A stretch of 64,000 bases of DNA from Frigoriglobus tundricola (GTDB lineage Bacteria; Planctomycetota; Planctomycetia; Gemmatales; Gemmataceae): the NCBI RefSeq assembly GCF_013128195.2, contig NZ_CP053452.2:1364001-1428000 (forward strand), written 5' to 3'. The stretch's first letter is position 1. Each line of letters starts with the position of its first letter. Under the pieces are notes generated by a model. It worked only from the letters and a program-made list of their open reading frames with translations, was not told where the DNA came from and searched no databases. This document shows positions 31,789 through 41,522 of the stretch, piece after piece. A program made the translations under genes and the position numbers.

Positions 31789-34700
31789 CTACTCCGACAA
31801 AGGCATCCACTCGGTCACGTCGAACCGCGCGTGGGGCGCGGTGTGCGGGGTGGCGAGCGACTGGTAGTACGCCGGCAGGCACCCCGACAGGAGCGCCGCC
31901 ACCTCGTCCGCGCGCAGGCTGCCGTGCTCGCGGCAGAACATCAGGTCCGTCGCCGCCCCGTTGACCGGGATCGTCAGCGCCTCCGGCACCGCCTTCTGGA
32001 TCACCCGGGTGAACGCCTTGCCCGATTCGGAATCGGGGACCAAGACGTAGGTCTGGGTGTCGGCCGCCGCCCCGCACGGCGGCGCCGAGCGGGTGTGGTA
32101 GTTCTGGATGCGCGCCGCCACGTCCACCTTCCGCGCCCGCGCCGCCGACACCTCTACCTCGGTCACGTCCGTCACTGGTAACAGGTCGCCGAGGAACGCG
32201 GTCGTCTGCTCCACCATCGGGCCGATGAGCGTGCGGCTCATGTCGGCGTTCATGCGGCACAGCGCGGTCAGCCCGCCCCGCGGCTCGAGTACGAGCTTCT
32301 GGAGCGCGACCTCCAGCCGCACCACGTCCGCCGGTTTCACCCCCTTCACGACCCGCGCCGCCGACCGCTCGATGTGCGTGTCGCCGGCCGGGAGCACCAC
32401 GTTGAGCGTGTTCGTCGGGTGGAGGGTCTGTTGGAGCGCGTCCTCGGACAGCGACACGGGCGTGTCCGAGGACACGGGCAGGTTCGCCAGCGGGCACTCC
32501 AGCGCCCGCACCAGCATGTCGAGCCGGGTGCGGCAGTACGCCAGCTCCCGGAGCTGGTCCTCGAGCCGGGCGCGGAGCGCGCGGTAGAACTTGGCCGTCG
32601 CGTCGGTGAGGTCCTCCTGGAGCCGCACGCGGGCGAAGGCGCGGATCTGGTCGAGGAAGTGCCGCATGCTCCGGCCCGTGCGGCCGCCGAAGAAGCTGAA
32701 CGTGCCGCTCCCCGCCTGGCACACGTCGTGGGCCGACTGCACGTCGCTCTTCGCCTGCCGGGCCTTCGCCGCGAACTGGGCGGCGCGGGCCGCCGCGGCG
32801 TCGCCCCACTCGGTGCACACGGCGATCAGCCGGGTGAGCGCGGTGCCGATGGCCCCGAGCCGGTGGCCGGGCAGCTGCTCGAGCGGCCGCACCACCTCGG
32901 CGAACTCGTTCCCCCACGCCTCCGCCACGCGCTTCACCGCGTCCTCCAGCAGCTTCGCCGTGCGGCTGCGGCGGACGGTGCTGTCCTGCTCGCCGGTCGG
33001 GCGCGTGCCGATCAGGTCGCGGGCCTGCTCCCACACGGCCCGCGACCACGCCCCGGCGTCCGGGCGGCGCCCGGTCGCGTTGATCTGCCCCTCCAGGCCG
33101 GTGAGCCAGCGCTCGATCTGGTCGGCCGGGCCGCCGTCGGCCCCGCGCACCGCGTCGGCCTCGATCTGCTGGCGGACCGCGTCCGGCTTCAGCCGCGGGT
33201 CGTCGACCGCCTCGGCGACCACCTGTTTCAGCGCCTCGGCGTCGGCCGGCGGGGCATCGGTCGTCCACTCCTTCAGCAGGGCGGTGCAGATCTTCTGCGC
33301 GGCGGACCGGAGCAGCAGGCCCCGCGGGAACCACACGCCGTAGGTGCCGAACGAGCGGAACGGGCTGCGGTTGAAGCCGACGGGCTGCGCGCGGGCCTGT
33401 TCGAGCGCGGCGCCGAGTGGGGTCGTCAGGTCGTGCGACACGTACCCGGCCAGGTGGGACACGCAGTCGCGGAACGCGCCCGCGGTGCGCTCGGGCATCG
33501 GCAGCAGGTAGGTGGACGTGAACGGCAGGCCGCGGTTCTCCACCCGCGGCCCCTCGGGGCCGCCGTAGTGGGCGACGAACGCCACGTCCGGGTCGGCGTA
33601 GTGGTTCAGCTCGGTGACCGTGGCGTACAGGTTGGCGAGTTCGCCGTCGCCGGTGTTCGGGTCGGTCGGGGCCGCCGCGTACACGAACGCGGTCACCGGC
33701 GCCGGCGCCGCGGTCATCCGGCCCAGCACCCGGCGGACCGCGTACCCGAGGTCGATGAGCATCCCGCCGGAGCCGCCGGAGCCGCTGGCGAACACGTACA
33801 CCTGCGGCGTGTTGTCGCGCACCGTCAGCCCGGTCTGGTCGGCCGATTGCGCGAGCGACTCGGGGTGGCTGGCGATCTGGAACTCGCGCCGCAGCCGGGT
33901 GACGAACCGCAAGTAGTTGTCGCAGAACGCCAGCCGGCCCAGGGCCCGCGACCCGCCGGCGTGGAGGCTCCGCGGGATCGAGTACAGCTTCTCCCGCGGC
34001 AGCCAGTCGAGGATCTGGTCGAGCTGCCGCCGCCGGTACTGCGTGACCGGCTGGAGCGGCACCTGGAACACTTCGTCCTGGGCGAGGGCCACGTCCGGCG
34101 GCGCGCTAACGGCCTTCTCCATCGCGTCCGGGTCGCAGTCTACGTACAGGAAGCGGAAGCACGGCACCTGCACCACGTCGCCGACGCGGTCCGTCAGCCG
34201 GCACCGGAGCTCCTGGAGCGCGCGGCGGCCGAAGCTGCCGATGCCGATCAGCACGGTCGGCCGGAGGACGCCGGTCTCCTTCTGCACCGCGGTCGAGCCG
34301 AGCAGGTGGTGCTCGTCGATCTCCACGTGCGGCCCGGCGCTCGGGCGGGCCGGGCCGGCCATCACGGCCACCCCGCCGGCCGCCGCGTACGCCGGCGGCG
34401 TGAGGTCCACGTCGTGGACGGTGCGGCCCGCCTTCGCCCACGCGGCCGGCTCGCGCACGCCGCCGCCCGGGACGCCGCTGCCGCCGCTCCCGCTGCTCCC
34501 GGTGCCGTCGCGCGGGACGCCGAGCGCGCGGATGAACGCGGTGCACGACGGGAACCGCTCGTCCGGGTTCTTCGCCAGGGCGCGGGCCAGGATCGGCCGG
34601 TCCGCCTCCGGCAGCATGGACAGGTCCGGCGGCTCGGTCATGTGCTGGAGCGCGAGCTGCCGGATGTTCTTGCCCGGGAACGGCCGCTTCCCGGTCAGCA

Positions 34701-35331
34701 GTTCCACGTACACGATGGCGAGACTGTACTGGTCCGAGTGCTTGCTGATCTTGTTCTGGAACGTCTCGGGCGCCGCGTAAATGGGCGTCACCCCGCCCAT
34801 CAGCCCGGACGCGCTGGACCGCTCGAGCTGCTTCACCAGCCCGAAGTCGGCCACCTTCACCCGGTCGGCGACCGTGAACAGGTTGCGCGGCTTGACGTCG
34901 AGGTGCTGGAGGTTGTGCTTCTCGATGAGGTGGTCGAGGCCGACGGCGGCGTCGTCGAGGAACCCGAGGAGGATGTCGCGCGGGACGCCCGGCCGCCCGG
35001 CCTGCTGGTACTCGACGAGGCACTCGTGCAGGTTCTTGTCGGCCAGCTCCATCACGATGACGAGTTCGCCGCCCACGTCCTGGATCTGCTCGATCGACAG
35101 CACGAACGGGTGGCGCACCTGTTTGACGCGCTCGAGCGCCTTCATCTCCTGCACGGCGCGCGCGTCGTCGCCGTCCAGGGCGTTGAGGTTGCCGTAGACG
35201 AACTTGATCGCCTTGTGGATGCCGCCGGGCGCGACGCACTTCCACACCTCGCCGAACCCGCCGGTGCCGATGGGTTCGATCAGGCGGTAACCGGGCAACG
35301 GCTCGGTGTCGGGCTCACGAAGCCAATTCAT
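31789..35331 (-). CDS. Ser/Thr kinase-like domain fused to a tubulin-like (Tubulin_2) domain
   Basis: From ATG 35331 the protein has 1180 residues; the frame reaches 35493 but the extra part is not domain-like. Residues 15-275 form a protein kinase with GTGGFGEVWKC, the catalytic loop HLDVKPRNL (Leu replacing the Arg of HRD), DFGLV and the APE-like YAAPETFQN. After a Gly-rich linker comes a large tubulin/FtsZ-like region with PTVLIGIGSFGRRAL at its start and the nucleotide-loop signature VFASGSGGSGGMLIDL near residue 515. The last third has coiled helices. The HLD form may mean altered activity. It converges with the ApeA-like gene with 17 bases between stops. Confidence 0.85.
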   Translation of the reverse strand: MNWLREPDTEPLPGYRLIEPIGTGGFGEVWKCVAPGGIHKAIKFVYGNLNALDGDDARAVQEMKALERVKQVRHPFVLSIEQIQDVGGELVIVMELADKNLHECLVEYQQAGRPGVPRDILLGFLDDAAVGLDHLIEKHNLQHLDVKPRNLFTVADRVKVADFGLVKQLERSSASGLMGGVTPIYAAPETFQNKISKHSDQYSLAIVYVELLTGKRPFPGKNIRQLALQHMTEPPDLSMLPEADRPILARALAKNPDERFPSCTAFIRALGVPRDGTGSSGSGGSGVPGGGVREPAAWAKAGRTVHDVDLTPPAYAAAGGVAVMAGPARPSAGPHVEIDEHHLLGSTAVQKETGVLRPTVLIGIGSFGRRALQELRCRLTDRVGDVVQVPCFRFLYVDCDPDAMEKAVSAPPDVALAQDEVFQVPLQPVTQYRRRQLDQILDWLPREKLYSIPRSLHAGGSRALGRLAFCDNYLRFVTRLRREFQIASHPESLAQSADQTGLTVRDNTPQVYVFASGSGGSGGMLIDLGYAVRRVLGRMTAAPAPVTAFVYAAAPTDPNTGDGELANLYATVTELNHYADPDVAFVAHYGGPEGPRVENRGLPFTSTYLLPMPERTAGAFRDCVSHLAGYVSHDLTTPLGAALEQARAQPVGFNRSPFRSFGTYGVWFPRGLLLRSAAQKICTALLKEWTTDAPPADAEALKQVVAEAVDDPRLKPDAVRQQIEADAVRGADGGPADQIERWLTGLEGQINATGRRPDAGAWSRAVWEQARDLIGTRPTGEQDSTVRRSRTAKLLEDAVKRVAEAWGNEFAEVVRPLEQLPGHRLGAIGTALTRLIAVCTEWGDAAAARAAQFAAKARQAKSDVQSAHDVCQAGSGTFSFFGGRTGRSMRHFLDQIRAFARVRLQEDLTDATAKFYRALRARLEDQLRELAYCRTRLDMLVRALECPLANLPVSSDTPVSLSEDALQQTLHPTNTLNVVLPAGDTHIERSAARVVKGVKPADVVRLEVALQKLVLEPRGGLTALCRMNADMSRTLIGPMVEQTTAFLGDLLPVTDVTEVEVSAARARKVDVAARIQNYHTRSAPPCGAAADTQTYVLVPDSESGKAFTRVIQKAVPEALTIPVNGAATDLMFCREHGSLRADEVAALLSGCLPAYYQSLATPHTAPHARFDVTEWMPLSE

Positions 35332-36114
35332 GGTGACAACCTGTGAGCCGGTTGGGTAGGACGGTCCCGACCGGTCGCGCGTTCCGAGAAAATGCCAACT
35401 GAACCGTAAGTCACGGCCGGCACGAAGTCCAATCACCGGCACTGAGTGAGGCCGGGGCGTAACGGGTTGAGAGCGGGGCCGAAGAAGAAGCACCTCGGCG
35501 GCAGAAAATGGGCACTCTCGCGCGAGTGTGCGGGCGCCAGAACGCGGTTCTCGCGCGACACCTGATCGACTGCGAACGCCCCGGGAAATCGCGCAGACTC
35601 ATAAGGGTACAACGGACCGGGTTCACTTCTCAGACACGGCCCTCGGTGCTTGTGGCACCGGCTTTCGAGCCTGTGTGTCTTGAAGCACGGGCTCGAAAGC
35701 CGGTGCCACAAAAATCGGACGGCCGCAACCGGATCGTGAATCCGAGCAGTGCCATGCGGATTTCAGGCGGTTAGAGGCGGCCCGACCGAATTCCCGTCGG
35801 CGTCTGCCGGTCTTGGCGGCCCCCGCCGTGGCGGGATCACACACCGGTGGCCCAAGCCCCATCGAAAGCACCACTCCTGATCACGCGCGCAGTCACAGCC
35901 CGGACACGCCGTTGCCAGACATGGCCAAGCGGTAGCCAGATCCGGCCCAACAGTATCGCCCCCACGGCCAGAACCTGCTCGTTCTCCGTCACACCGGCGA
36001 AGAATCTTCATCGGCACAGCAATTGCTTTAAGCTGCCAACCTCAAACCTGCTCAGCCAGCTCCGGTACGACACCCCGGGCATCGCCACGCAGAATCCCCC
36101 GACCCGAGGGTTCC
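35332..36114. other. 783-base intergenic region with one strong hairpin
   Basis: The gap holds the divergent 5' regions of the kinase-tubulin gene and the first DUF1559 gene. Small open frames here show no family signature. The one clear structure is the inverted repeat at 35651-35710. Confidence 0.5.
35651..35710. repeat. 21-bp perfect inverted repeat
   Basis: Bases 35651-35671 and 35690-35710 are exact reverse complements (arm starting TGTGGCACCGGCTTTCGAGC) with an 18-base loop. The form suggests a dispersed palindromic element. Confidence 0.65.
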
Positions 36115-37077
36115 ATGCCCCGCCGAATCCGTGCGGCGTTCACGCTGATCGAGTTACTGGTGGTCGTCGCGATCATTGCCATCCTGATCGGCCTCCTGCT
36201 ACCGGCCGTCCAGAAAGTGCGGTCCGCCGCGGCCCGCATGACGTGCCAGAACAACCTCAAGCAGATCGGCCTGGCCTCGCACAACTACATCAACAGCAAT
36301 AACAACCAGCTCCCGACCAACTTCACGATCATCTCGGACCCGGCCGTGCAGGCGAGCTACCCGAACTACCCGGGGTTCACCGGCAATTTTGCCCCCAGTC
36401 CGCAGTACGGATGGGCCCTGGTGCTCCTGCCCTACCTGGAACAGAACAACATCTTCACGCAGTTCGACCTCACCCAGAGCTGGAACGCGACCGACGCGAA
36501 CCGGGCCGCGGCGTCCCACGTCATTCCCGGTTACATTTGCCCGTCCGCACCGCACGGCCCCCGCACCGTGCTGAACACGGCGAGCGGCGTGAGCTTCCGG
36601 GCCGGGGCGTCGGACTACGTGGGGGTCGCCGGCGCGTACCACCTCGCCGTCGGCCAGGACCCGACCCACTACTTCCCCGGCGCGATGCACTTCCGGTCGG
36701 GCACCCCGATGAGGATCCCGAACGTGACCGACGGGCTGTCCAACACGCTCATCATCGTGGAAAAAGCGGACAGCCCCTATCAGTGGAAGGCGGGCGTGAT
36801 GACCGGCGGAACCGACTCCAGCACCGGCAACGGCTGGGCCGGCACCCTCTGGAACGACATGCGATCGTACTCGTTCGACGGCCTGACGCAGTTCGGCGAG
36901 TGCGCGGTGAACTGCAACAACGGGGCCGCCCCGTACGGGTTCCACACGGGCGGGGCGAACGTCCTGTTCCTCGACGGCTCCGTCCACTTCTTGACCCAGG
37001 GCGGCAGCAACCAGGCCCTGCTCGTCGCCCTGAGCAGCATCGCGGGCGGCGAGGTCCTGTCCTCCGGCGATTTCTGA
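36115..37077 (+). CDS. DUF1559 prepilin-like protein
   Basis: The 320-residue protein opens with a type IV prepilin leader (RRIRAAFTLIELLVVVAII), which a prepilin peptidase would cut before the Phe. The DUF1559 body follows with CQNNLKQIGLASHNY and the family hallmark H-x9-DG near the end (GFHTGGANVLFLDGSV). Such proteins are abundant in planctomycetes and are thought to form surface or pseudopilus structures. It starts a plus-strand run that includes a lipoprotein and a second DUF1559 gene. Confidence 0.93.
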   Translation: MPRRIRAAFTLIELLVVVAIIAILIGLLLPAVQKVRSAAARMTCQNNLKQIGLASHNYINSNNNQLPTNFTIISDPAVQASYPNYPGFTGNFAPSPQYGWALVLLPYLEQNNIFTQFDLTQSWNATDANRAAASHVIPGYICPSAPHGPRTVLNTASGVSFRAGASDYVGVAGAYHLAVGQDPTHYFPGAMHFRSGTPMRIPNVTDGLSNTLIIVEKADSPYQWKAGVMTGGTDSSTGNGWAGTLWNDMRSYSFDGLTQFGECAVNCNNGAAPYGFHTGGANVLFLDGSVHFLTQGGSNQALLVALSSIAGGEVLSSGDF

Positions 37078-37188
37078 CCGACGCGGGCACCGTCCCCCGC
37101 CCCCCAACGCGCTGATGCGTTCGCGCCCTCCCGGGAGGGCGCGATCAACGGGTACACGAACTCAGGGCGCCCGAACCGGAGACGAGGT

Positions 37189-37656
37189 GTGCGAAACGTG
37201 ATCCGCGCGACGGCCATGCCGGCTCTGGCGCTTCTTGTCGCGGGCCCCGCGCTCGGGTGCTCCCGCGGTCCGGCGCTGCCGGACACCGCCGTCCCCGTGT
37301 TCAAGGTCACGGGGGCGCTGACGTACAAGGGCGCGCCGATGGGCGGCGCCCTCGTCACCTTCCACCCCGCGACGCAACCGCCCGGCGCCCGGGCGATCGC
37401 ACCGAGTACCACGGCGGGCGCGAGCGGGCGGTACACCGTGACGACCTACGTGACCGGCGACGGCGCGCCGGCCGGCGAGTACGCCGTCACGATTTACTGG
37501 CCCGGCCCGCAGCGGGGGAGGCGGCCGACGGTCGACGGCGGCGACGAGCCGCTCGCCCCCGACCAACTGAAGCGGGCCTACGCCGACCCGAAAACCGCGA
37601 AGCTCCGCGCGACCGTGCGCGAGCAGGACAACGTGATCGACTTCACCCTCCCCTGA
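37189..37656 (+). CDS. lipoprotein with transthyretin/carboxypeptidase-regulatory-like domain
   Basis: From GTG 37189 the 155-residue product has a lipoprotein signal with lipobox ALGC near residue 24. The mature part ([21 protein letters not shown], then [25 protein letters not shown]) is the beta-sandwich that planctomycetes place next to DUF1559 genes. It probably sits on a membrane facing the periplasm. The position between two DUF1559 genes, with gaps of 111 and 18 bases, suggests one surface-protein operon. Confidence 0.8.
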   Translation: MRNVIRATAMPALALLVAGPALGCSRGPALPDTAVPVFKVTGALTYKGAPMGGALVTFHPATQPPGARAIAPSTTAGASGRYTVTTYVTGDGAPAGEYAVTIYWPGPQRGRRPTVDGGDEPLAPDQLKRAYADPKTAKLRATVREQDNVIDFTLP

Positions 37657-37674
37657 CCCGCGCTGAGGCGTCCC

Positions 37675-38649
37675 GTGATCCCGACACCCGACCGGCCCCG
37701 CCCCGGATTCACGCTCTTCGACCTCGCGGTCGCGACCGCGCTCGGGCTCGTCGCGCTCGGGCTCCTGTTGCCCGCCGTGCAAAAGGCGCGGGCCGGGGAC
37801 GCGCGGAAGCGGTGCGAGAACAACCTGAAAAAAATGGGCTCAGCGGTTCAGGGGTACGCGACGGCCCGCGACGACCTGCTCCCGAACAACCTGACGATCA
37901 CGCCCGTGCCCGGGTCCGCCCCGCCGATGAACGGGATCGGGCCGCCTTACGGGAGCTGGAACACGCTGCTGCTGCCGCACCTCGGCCACGAGAAGGAGTA
38001 CCGCGCGTTCGACCTGCGGTACGACTGGTCCGACGCGAAGGACTCGACGAACCAGAAGGCCGCCGCCGCCCGCGTCCCGGAGTTCGTCTGCCCCGGCGCG
38101 CCGAACCCCGAGCGGACCGTGCGGACCAAGGACGCCGCCGGCACCGAGTTCGCCGCCGGCGTCACGGACTACTGCGGGGTGCCCGCCGCGTACTCCAACG
38201 ACACCCAGCCGTCGAACCTGCACGCGGGGGCCATGAACTACCGTTACGGTTCGTACCAGATCCACAACACGGACATCGGGGACGGGACCTCGAACACGAT
38301 CATCGTCGTCGAAATGGGCGACAAGCCCAACGGCTGGCGCGCGGGGAAACTCGTCCACGACAACGCGGACAAGGTTCACACCAACACGGGGATCGGCAGC
38401 GGGCAGTGGGCGGCCCCGAACTGGAACCACATCCGGTCCTACTCGTTCGACGGCGCGACCGCGTTCGGCGAGTGCGCCGTGAACTGTAGCAACGGGGCCG
38501 CGATCTACGGCTTCCACGACGGCGGCGCCAACGCCCTGTTCGTGGACGGCTCGGTGCGGTTCCTCGGCCGGGCGAACACCTCACAAGCCCTGTTGATCGC
38601 CCTCGTGACCACCAACGGCGGCGAACCGCTCGCCGCCGGCGACTTCTGA
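37675..38649 (+). CDS. DUF1559 prepilin-like protein, second copy
   Basis: The GTG-started 324-residue protein resembles the one 0.6 kb upstream. Its leader is altered: PRPGFTLFDLAVATALGLVA has Asp where prepilins have the Glu at position 5 after the cut, so processing may be weaker. The body has CENNLKKMGSAVQGY and the hallmark GFHDGGANALFVDGSV. Both copies share the ending GGE.L..GDF. The pair probably arose by duplication. Confidence 0.9.
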   Translation: MIPTPDRPRPGFTLFDLAVATALGLVALGLLLPAVQKARAGDARKRCENNLKKMGSAVQGYATARDDLLPNNLTITPVPGSAPPMNGIGPPYGSWNTLLLPHLGHEKEYRAFDLRYDWSDAKDSTNQKAAAARVPEFVCPGAPNPERTVRTKDAAGTEFAAGVTDYCGVPAAYSNDTQPSNLHAGAMNYRYGSYQIHNTDIGDGTSNTIIVVEMGDKPNGWRAGKLVHDNADKVHTNTGIGSGQWAAPNWNHIRSYSFDGATAFGECAVNCSNGAAIYGFHDGGANALFVDGSVRFLGRANTSQALLIALVTTNGGEPLAAGDF

Positions 38650-38691
38650 CCCGAACCGCGCCGGGCCGACCGCCCTCCCGAGGCCGCAACA

Positions 38692-40218
38692 ATGGAGCGC
38701 CCGTTCCTCGCCTTTGCACTCGTCGTTGCCGGTTCCGGACCGGCGCCGGCCGCGGCCCCCCGGCCCGATCCAGCCGCGCTCGCGGCGCGGATCGACCGGC
38801 ACCTCGCTGCCGCGTGGGCCGAGGCCCGGATCACCCCGGCCGAATCGAGCGACGATGCGGCGTTCCTCCGCCGCGCGACGCTCGACCTCACCGGCCGCGT
38901 GCCCAGCGTGGCCGAGGTGAACGCGTTCCTGGGCGACACGCGCCGGGACAAGCGGGCGCGCCTCATCGAGCGGCTCACCGGCACCGCGGCCAGCGCACGG
39001 CACCTGGCGGTGGTCTGGCGCAAGACCTGGCTCCCCCAGACGGAAACGCTCGCGGCGATGGCGGACGGCACCGACGAATGGCTCGCGGTGCAGTTGCGGC
39101 AGAACGCGCCCTACGACCGGATCGTCCGCGACCTGCTCGTCGCGCCCGCCGCGCGCCCGGGGAGCGGGCCGCCGGTGCCCCGGGCGTTCCTCGCCCTCAA
39201 CGAGGGCAAGCCCGACAACCTTGCCGCGAGCGCCGCCCGCGCGTTCCTGGGCGTGAACCTCGATTGCGCCCAGTGCCACGACCACCCGTTCGCGCGCTGG
39301 ACCCGCGACCAGTTCTGGCAGACCGCCGCGTTCTTCGCCCGCCCCACACCGGCCGGCGGCGGCAAGCCCGCGCGACTGGAGGTGAAGGTCCTCAACACCG
39401 ACCGGGCCGTGGGGCCGCGACTGTTGACCGACGCCCCGGTCTCCTGGCCCGAGACGCTGGAGGAGGACACGGGCCGGCGGGTGTTCGCCGGGTGGCTCAC
39501 GGCGGCGGACAACCCGTACTTCGCGCGCAACGCCGTCAACCGCCTCTGGGCGCAGTTCTTCGGCACGGGCCTGGTGGAACCGCTCGACGACCTCTCCGGC
39601 GAGAACCCCGCGAGTGTTCCGCCCCTGCTCGACGACCTGACGCGGGCGTTCGTGAGCAGCGGCTACGATCTGGCCCTGTTGACCCGCGCGATCGTCCTGA
39701 GCCGGGCCTACCAGCTCTCGTCGCTGGCGCCCGCGGGCGCGGGGGCGAGCGGCCCGCGCCTGTTCTCGCGCGCCGCCGTGCGCGGGCTGACCGGAGAGCA
39801 ACTGTACGACAGCCTCCGCGTCGCCGCCGGGTTCGCCCCGCTCCGCCCGGACCTCGATCCGCCCGCGGTTCTCGGCGAGCGGAGCCGCTTCGCGGCCCAG
39901 TTCTACGTCGAGCGGCCCGGGTCGGCGCAGCGGTCGATTCTCCAGTCGCTGTCGCTGATGAACGGCGGCACGACCGCGGCCCTGACCGACCCGCAGGCCG
40001 CCCCGACCCTGGCCGGGGTCGCCGGCGCACCGTTCCTCGACACCGCCGGGCAGGTGGACGCCCTCTTCCTCGCCGCGCTCGGCCGGACGCCGACCGCGTC
40101 CGAATCGGCCGCGTTCGTGAAGTACGCCGAGGCGGCGGAGCCGAAGGACCGGCCGAAGCGACTGGCCGATATTTTCTGGGCGCTCCTGAACAGCGCCGAG
40201 TTCAGTACCAATCACTAA
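38692..40218 (+). CDS. DUF1549/DUF1553 protein
   Basis: The 508-residue protein has an N-terminal signal-like stretch (FLAFALVVAGSGPAPAAA). A DUF1549 region follows, with FLRRATLDLTGRVPSVAEV and the haem-like CxxCH motif DCAQCHDHPF, then a DUF1553 region with NAVNRLWAQFFGTGLVEPLDD. In planctomycetes these genes travel with DUF1501 genes, as here, 18 bases downstream. The biochemical role is unknown; a link to sulfatase-rich polysaccharide use has been suggested. It is shorter than the cytochrome-containing versions. Confidence 0.88.
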   Translation: MERPFLAFALVVAGSGPAPAAAPRPDPAALAARIDRHLAAAWAEARITPAESSDDAAFLRRATLDLTGRVPSVAEVNAFLGDTRRDKRARLIERLTGTAASARHLAVVWRKTWLPQTETLAAMADGTDEWLAVQLRQNAPYDRIVRDLLVAPAARPGSGPPVPRAFLALNEGKPDNLAASAARAFLGVNLDCAQCHDHPFARWTRDQFWQTAAFFARPTPAGGGKPARLEVKVLNTDRAVGPRLLTDAPVSWPETLEEDTGRRVFAGWLTAADNPYFARNAVNRLWAQFFGTGLVEPLDDLSGENPASVPPLLDDLTRAFVSSGYDLALLTRAIVLSRAYQLSSLAPAGAGASGPRLFSRAAVRGLTGEQLYDSLRVAAGFAPLRPDLDPPAVLGERSRFAAQFYVERPGSAQRSILQSLSLMNGGTTAALTDPQAAPTLAGVAGAPFLDTAGQVDALFLAALGRTPTASESAAFVKYAEAAEPKDRPKRLADIFWALLNSAEFSTNH

Positions 40219-40235
40219 CCACCAGGGGCGACCCG

Positions 40236-41522
40236 ATGGCACGATTCTGGCAACCCACGCGGCGTGACGTGCTGCGGCACACGGCGGTCGGCGTGACCGG
40301 CGCGTCCGTGTCCGGCTGGCTCGGCGCGCTCGCCGCGGGCGCACCGAAGGGGCCGGCACCGAGCCGGTCGGTCATTCTCCTGTGGCTCACCGGCGGCCCC
40401 TCAACCATCGACATGTGGGACCTCAAGCCCGGGCACGCCAACGGCGGCCCGTTTAAGGAAATCGGCACCGCCGTGAGCGGCGTGCGCATCTCCGAACACC
40501 TGCCGAAGCTCGCGAAGTGGACGAAGGACATGGCGATCGTCCGGTCCATGTCCACGAAGGAGGGCGACCACGGGCGGGCCTCGTTCCTCCTCCGCACGGG
40601 GTACACGCCGCAAGCCTCGATCCAGTTCCCCGCACTGGGGTCGCTCGTCGCCACCGAGATCGGCCGCGAGGGGGCCGATCTGCCGAACTTCGTCAGCATC
40701 GCCTCGAACCGGTCCGGAGTGCTCGGCGGCGGGTTCCTCGGACCGCACCACGCCCCGCTGCTCGTGGGGGAAGGGGCCACCGGGCCGAGCGGCCTCACGG
40801 TTCCCGACCTTCACGGCCCCGGTGGCGTCACCACGGACGCCCGGGCCGCCCGCGTGGGCCTGCTGGAGGGGCTGGACAAGGCGTTCGTGTCCGATCGCGG
40901 CGGTCCGGTCGCCACCAGCATCCGGGCCGCTTCGGCCCGGGCGGTCCGCCTGATGCGCCCCGAAGCGGCCGCCGCGTTCCGGCTCGACGACGAACCGGAG
41001 GCGACCCGCGACGCCTACGGCCGCGGGCTGTTCGGCCAGGGGTGCCTCCTCGCCCGCCGGCTGGTCGAGCGCGGGGTGCCGTTCGTCGAGGTCTCGCTCG
41101 ACGGGTGGGACACCCACCAGGACAACTTCGAGCGCGTGAGGCTGCTGTCCGGGCAAGTGGACGCGGCGTACTCCAGCCTGCTCGCGGACCTCAAGGACCG
41201 CGGGCGGCTCGGCTCGACGCTCGTCGTGTGCCAGGGCGAGTTCGGCCGCACGCCGAAGATCAACGGGAACGCGGGGCGGGACCACTGGCCGCAATCGTGG
41301 GCCGTCGCGCTGGCGGGCGGGGCGGTGAAAGGCGGCCAGGTGCTGGGCCGGACGAACGACGCCGGAACGGACGTCACGGACCGCCCCGTGACGGTACCGG
41401 ACCTGATCGCCACCGTTGTGAAATCCGTCGGGATCGACCCGACGAAGCAAAACATGTCGAACGTCGGGCGCCCCATCCGCATCGCCGACCCCAGTGCCAA
41501 GCCGATCAAGGAACTCCTATGA
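40236..41522 (+). CDS. DUF1501 family protein, Tat-type leader
   Basis: This 428-residue protein starts at ATG 40236. The leader TRRDVLRHTAVGV fits a twin-arginine signal, so it should be exported folded. The DUF1501 core includes LLWLTGGPSTIDMWDLKPG and late GEFGRTPKINGNAGRDHW, motifs of the alkaline-phosphatase-like superfamily that may bind metal. It is the standard partner of the preceding DUF1553 gene. Its stop overlaps the next start as ATGA, pointing to translational coupling. Confidence 0.88.
   Translation: MARFWQPTRRDVLRHTAVGVTGASVSGWLGALAAGAPKGPAPSRSVILLWLTGGPSTIDMWDLKPGHANGGPFKEIGTAVSGVRISEHLPKLAKWTKDMAIVRSMSTKEGDHGRASFLLRTGYTPQASIQFPALGSLVATEIGREGADLPNFVSIASNRSGVLGGGFLGPHHAPLLVGEGATGPSGLTVPDLHGPGGVTTDARAARVGLLEGLDKAFVSDRGGPVATSIRAASARAVRLMRPEAAAAFRLDDEPEATRDAYGRGLFGQGCLLARRLVERGVPFVEVSLDGWDTHQDNFERVRLLSGQVDAAYSSLLADLKDRGRLGSTLVVCQGEFGRTPKINGNAGRDHWPQSWAVALAGGAVKGGQVLGRTNDAGTDVTDRPVTVPDLIATVVKSVGIDPTKQNMSNVGRPIRIADPSAKPIKELL

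Noticed and set aside
35332-35493. Start of the kinase-tubulin protein at 35493
   Set aside because: The 54 extra residues are not domain-like; ATG 35331 directly precedes the kinase domain.
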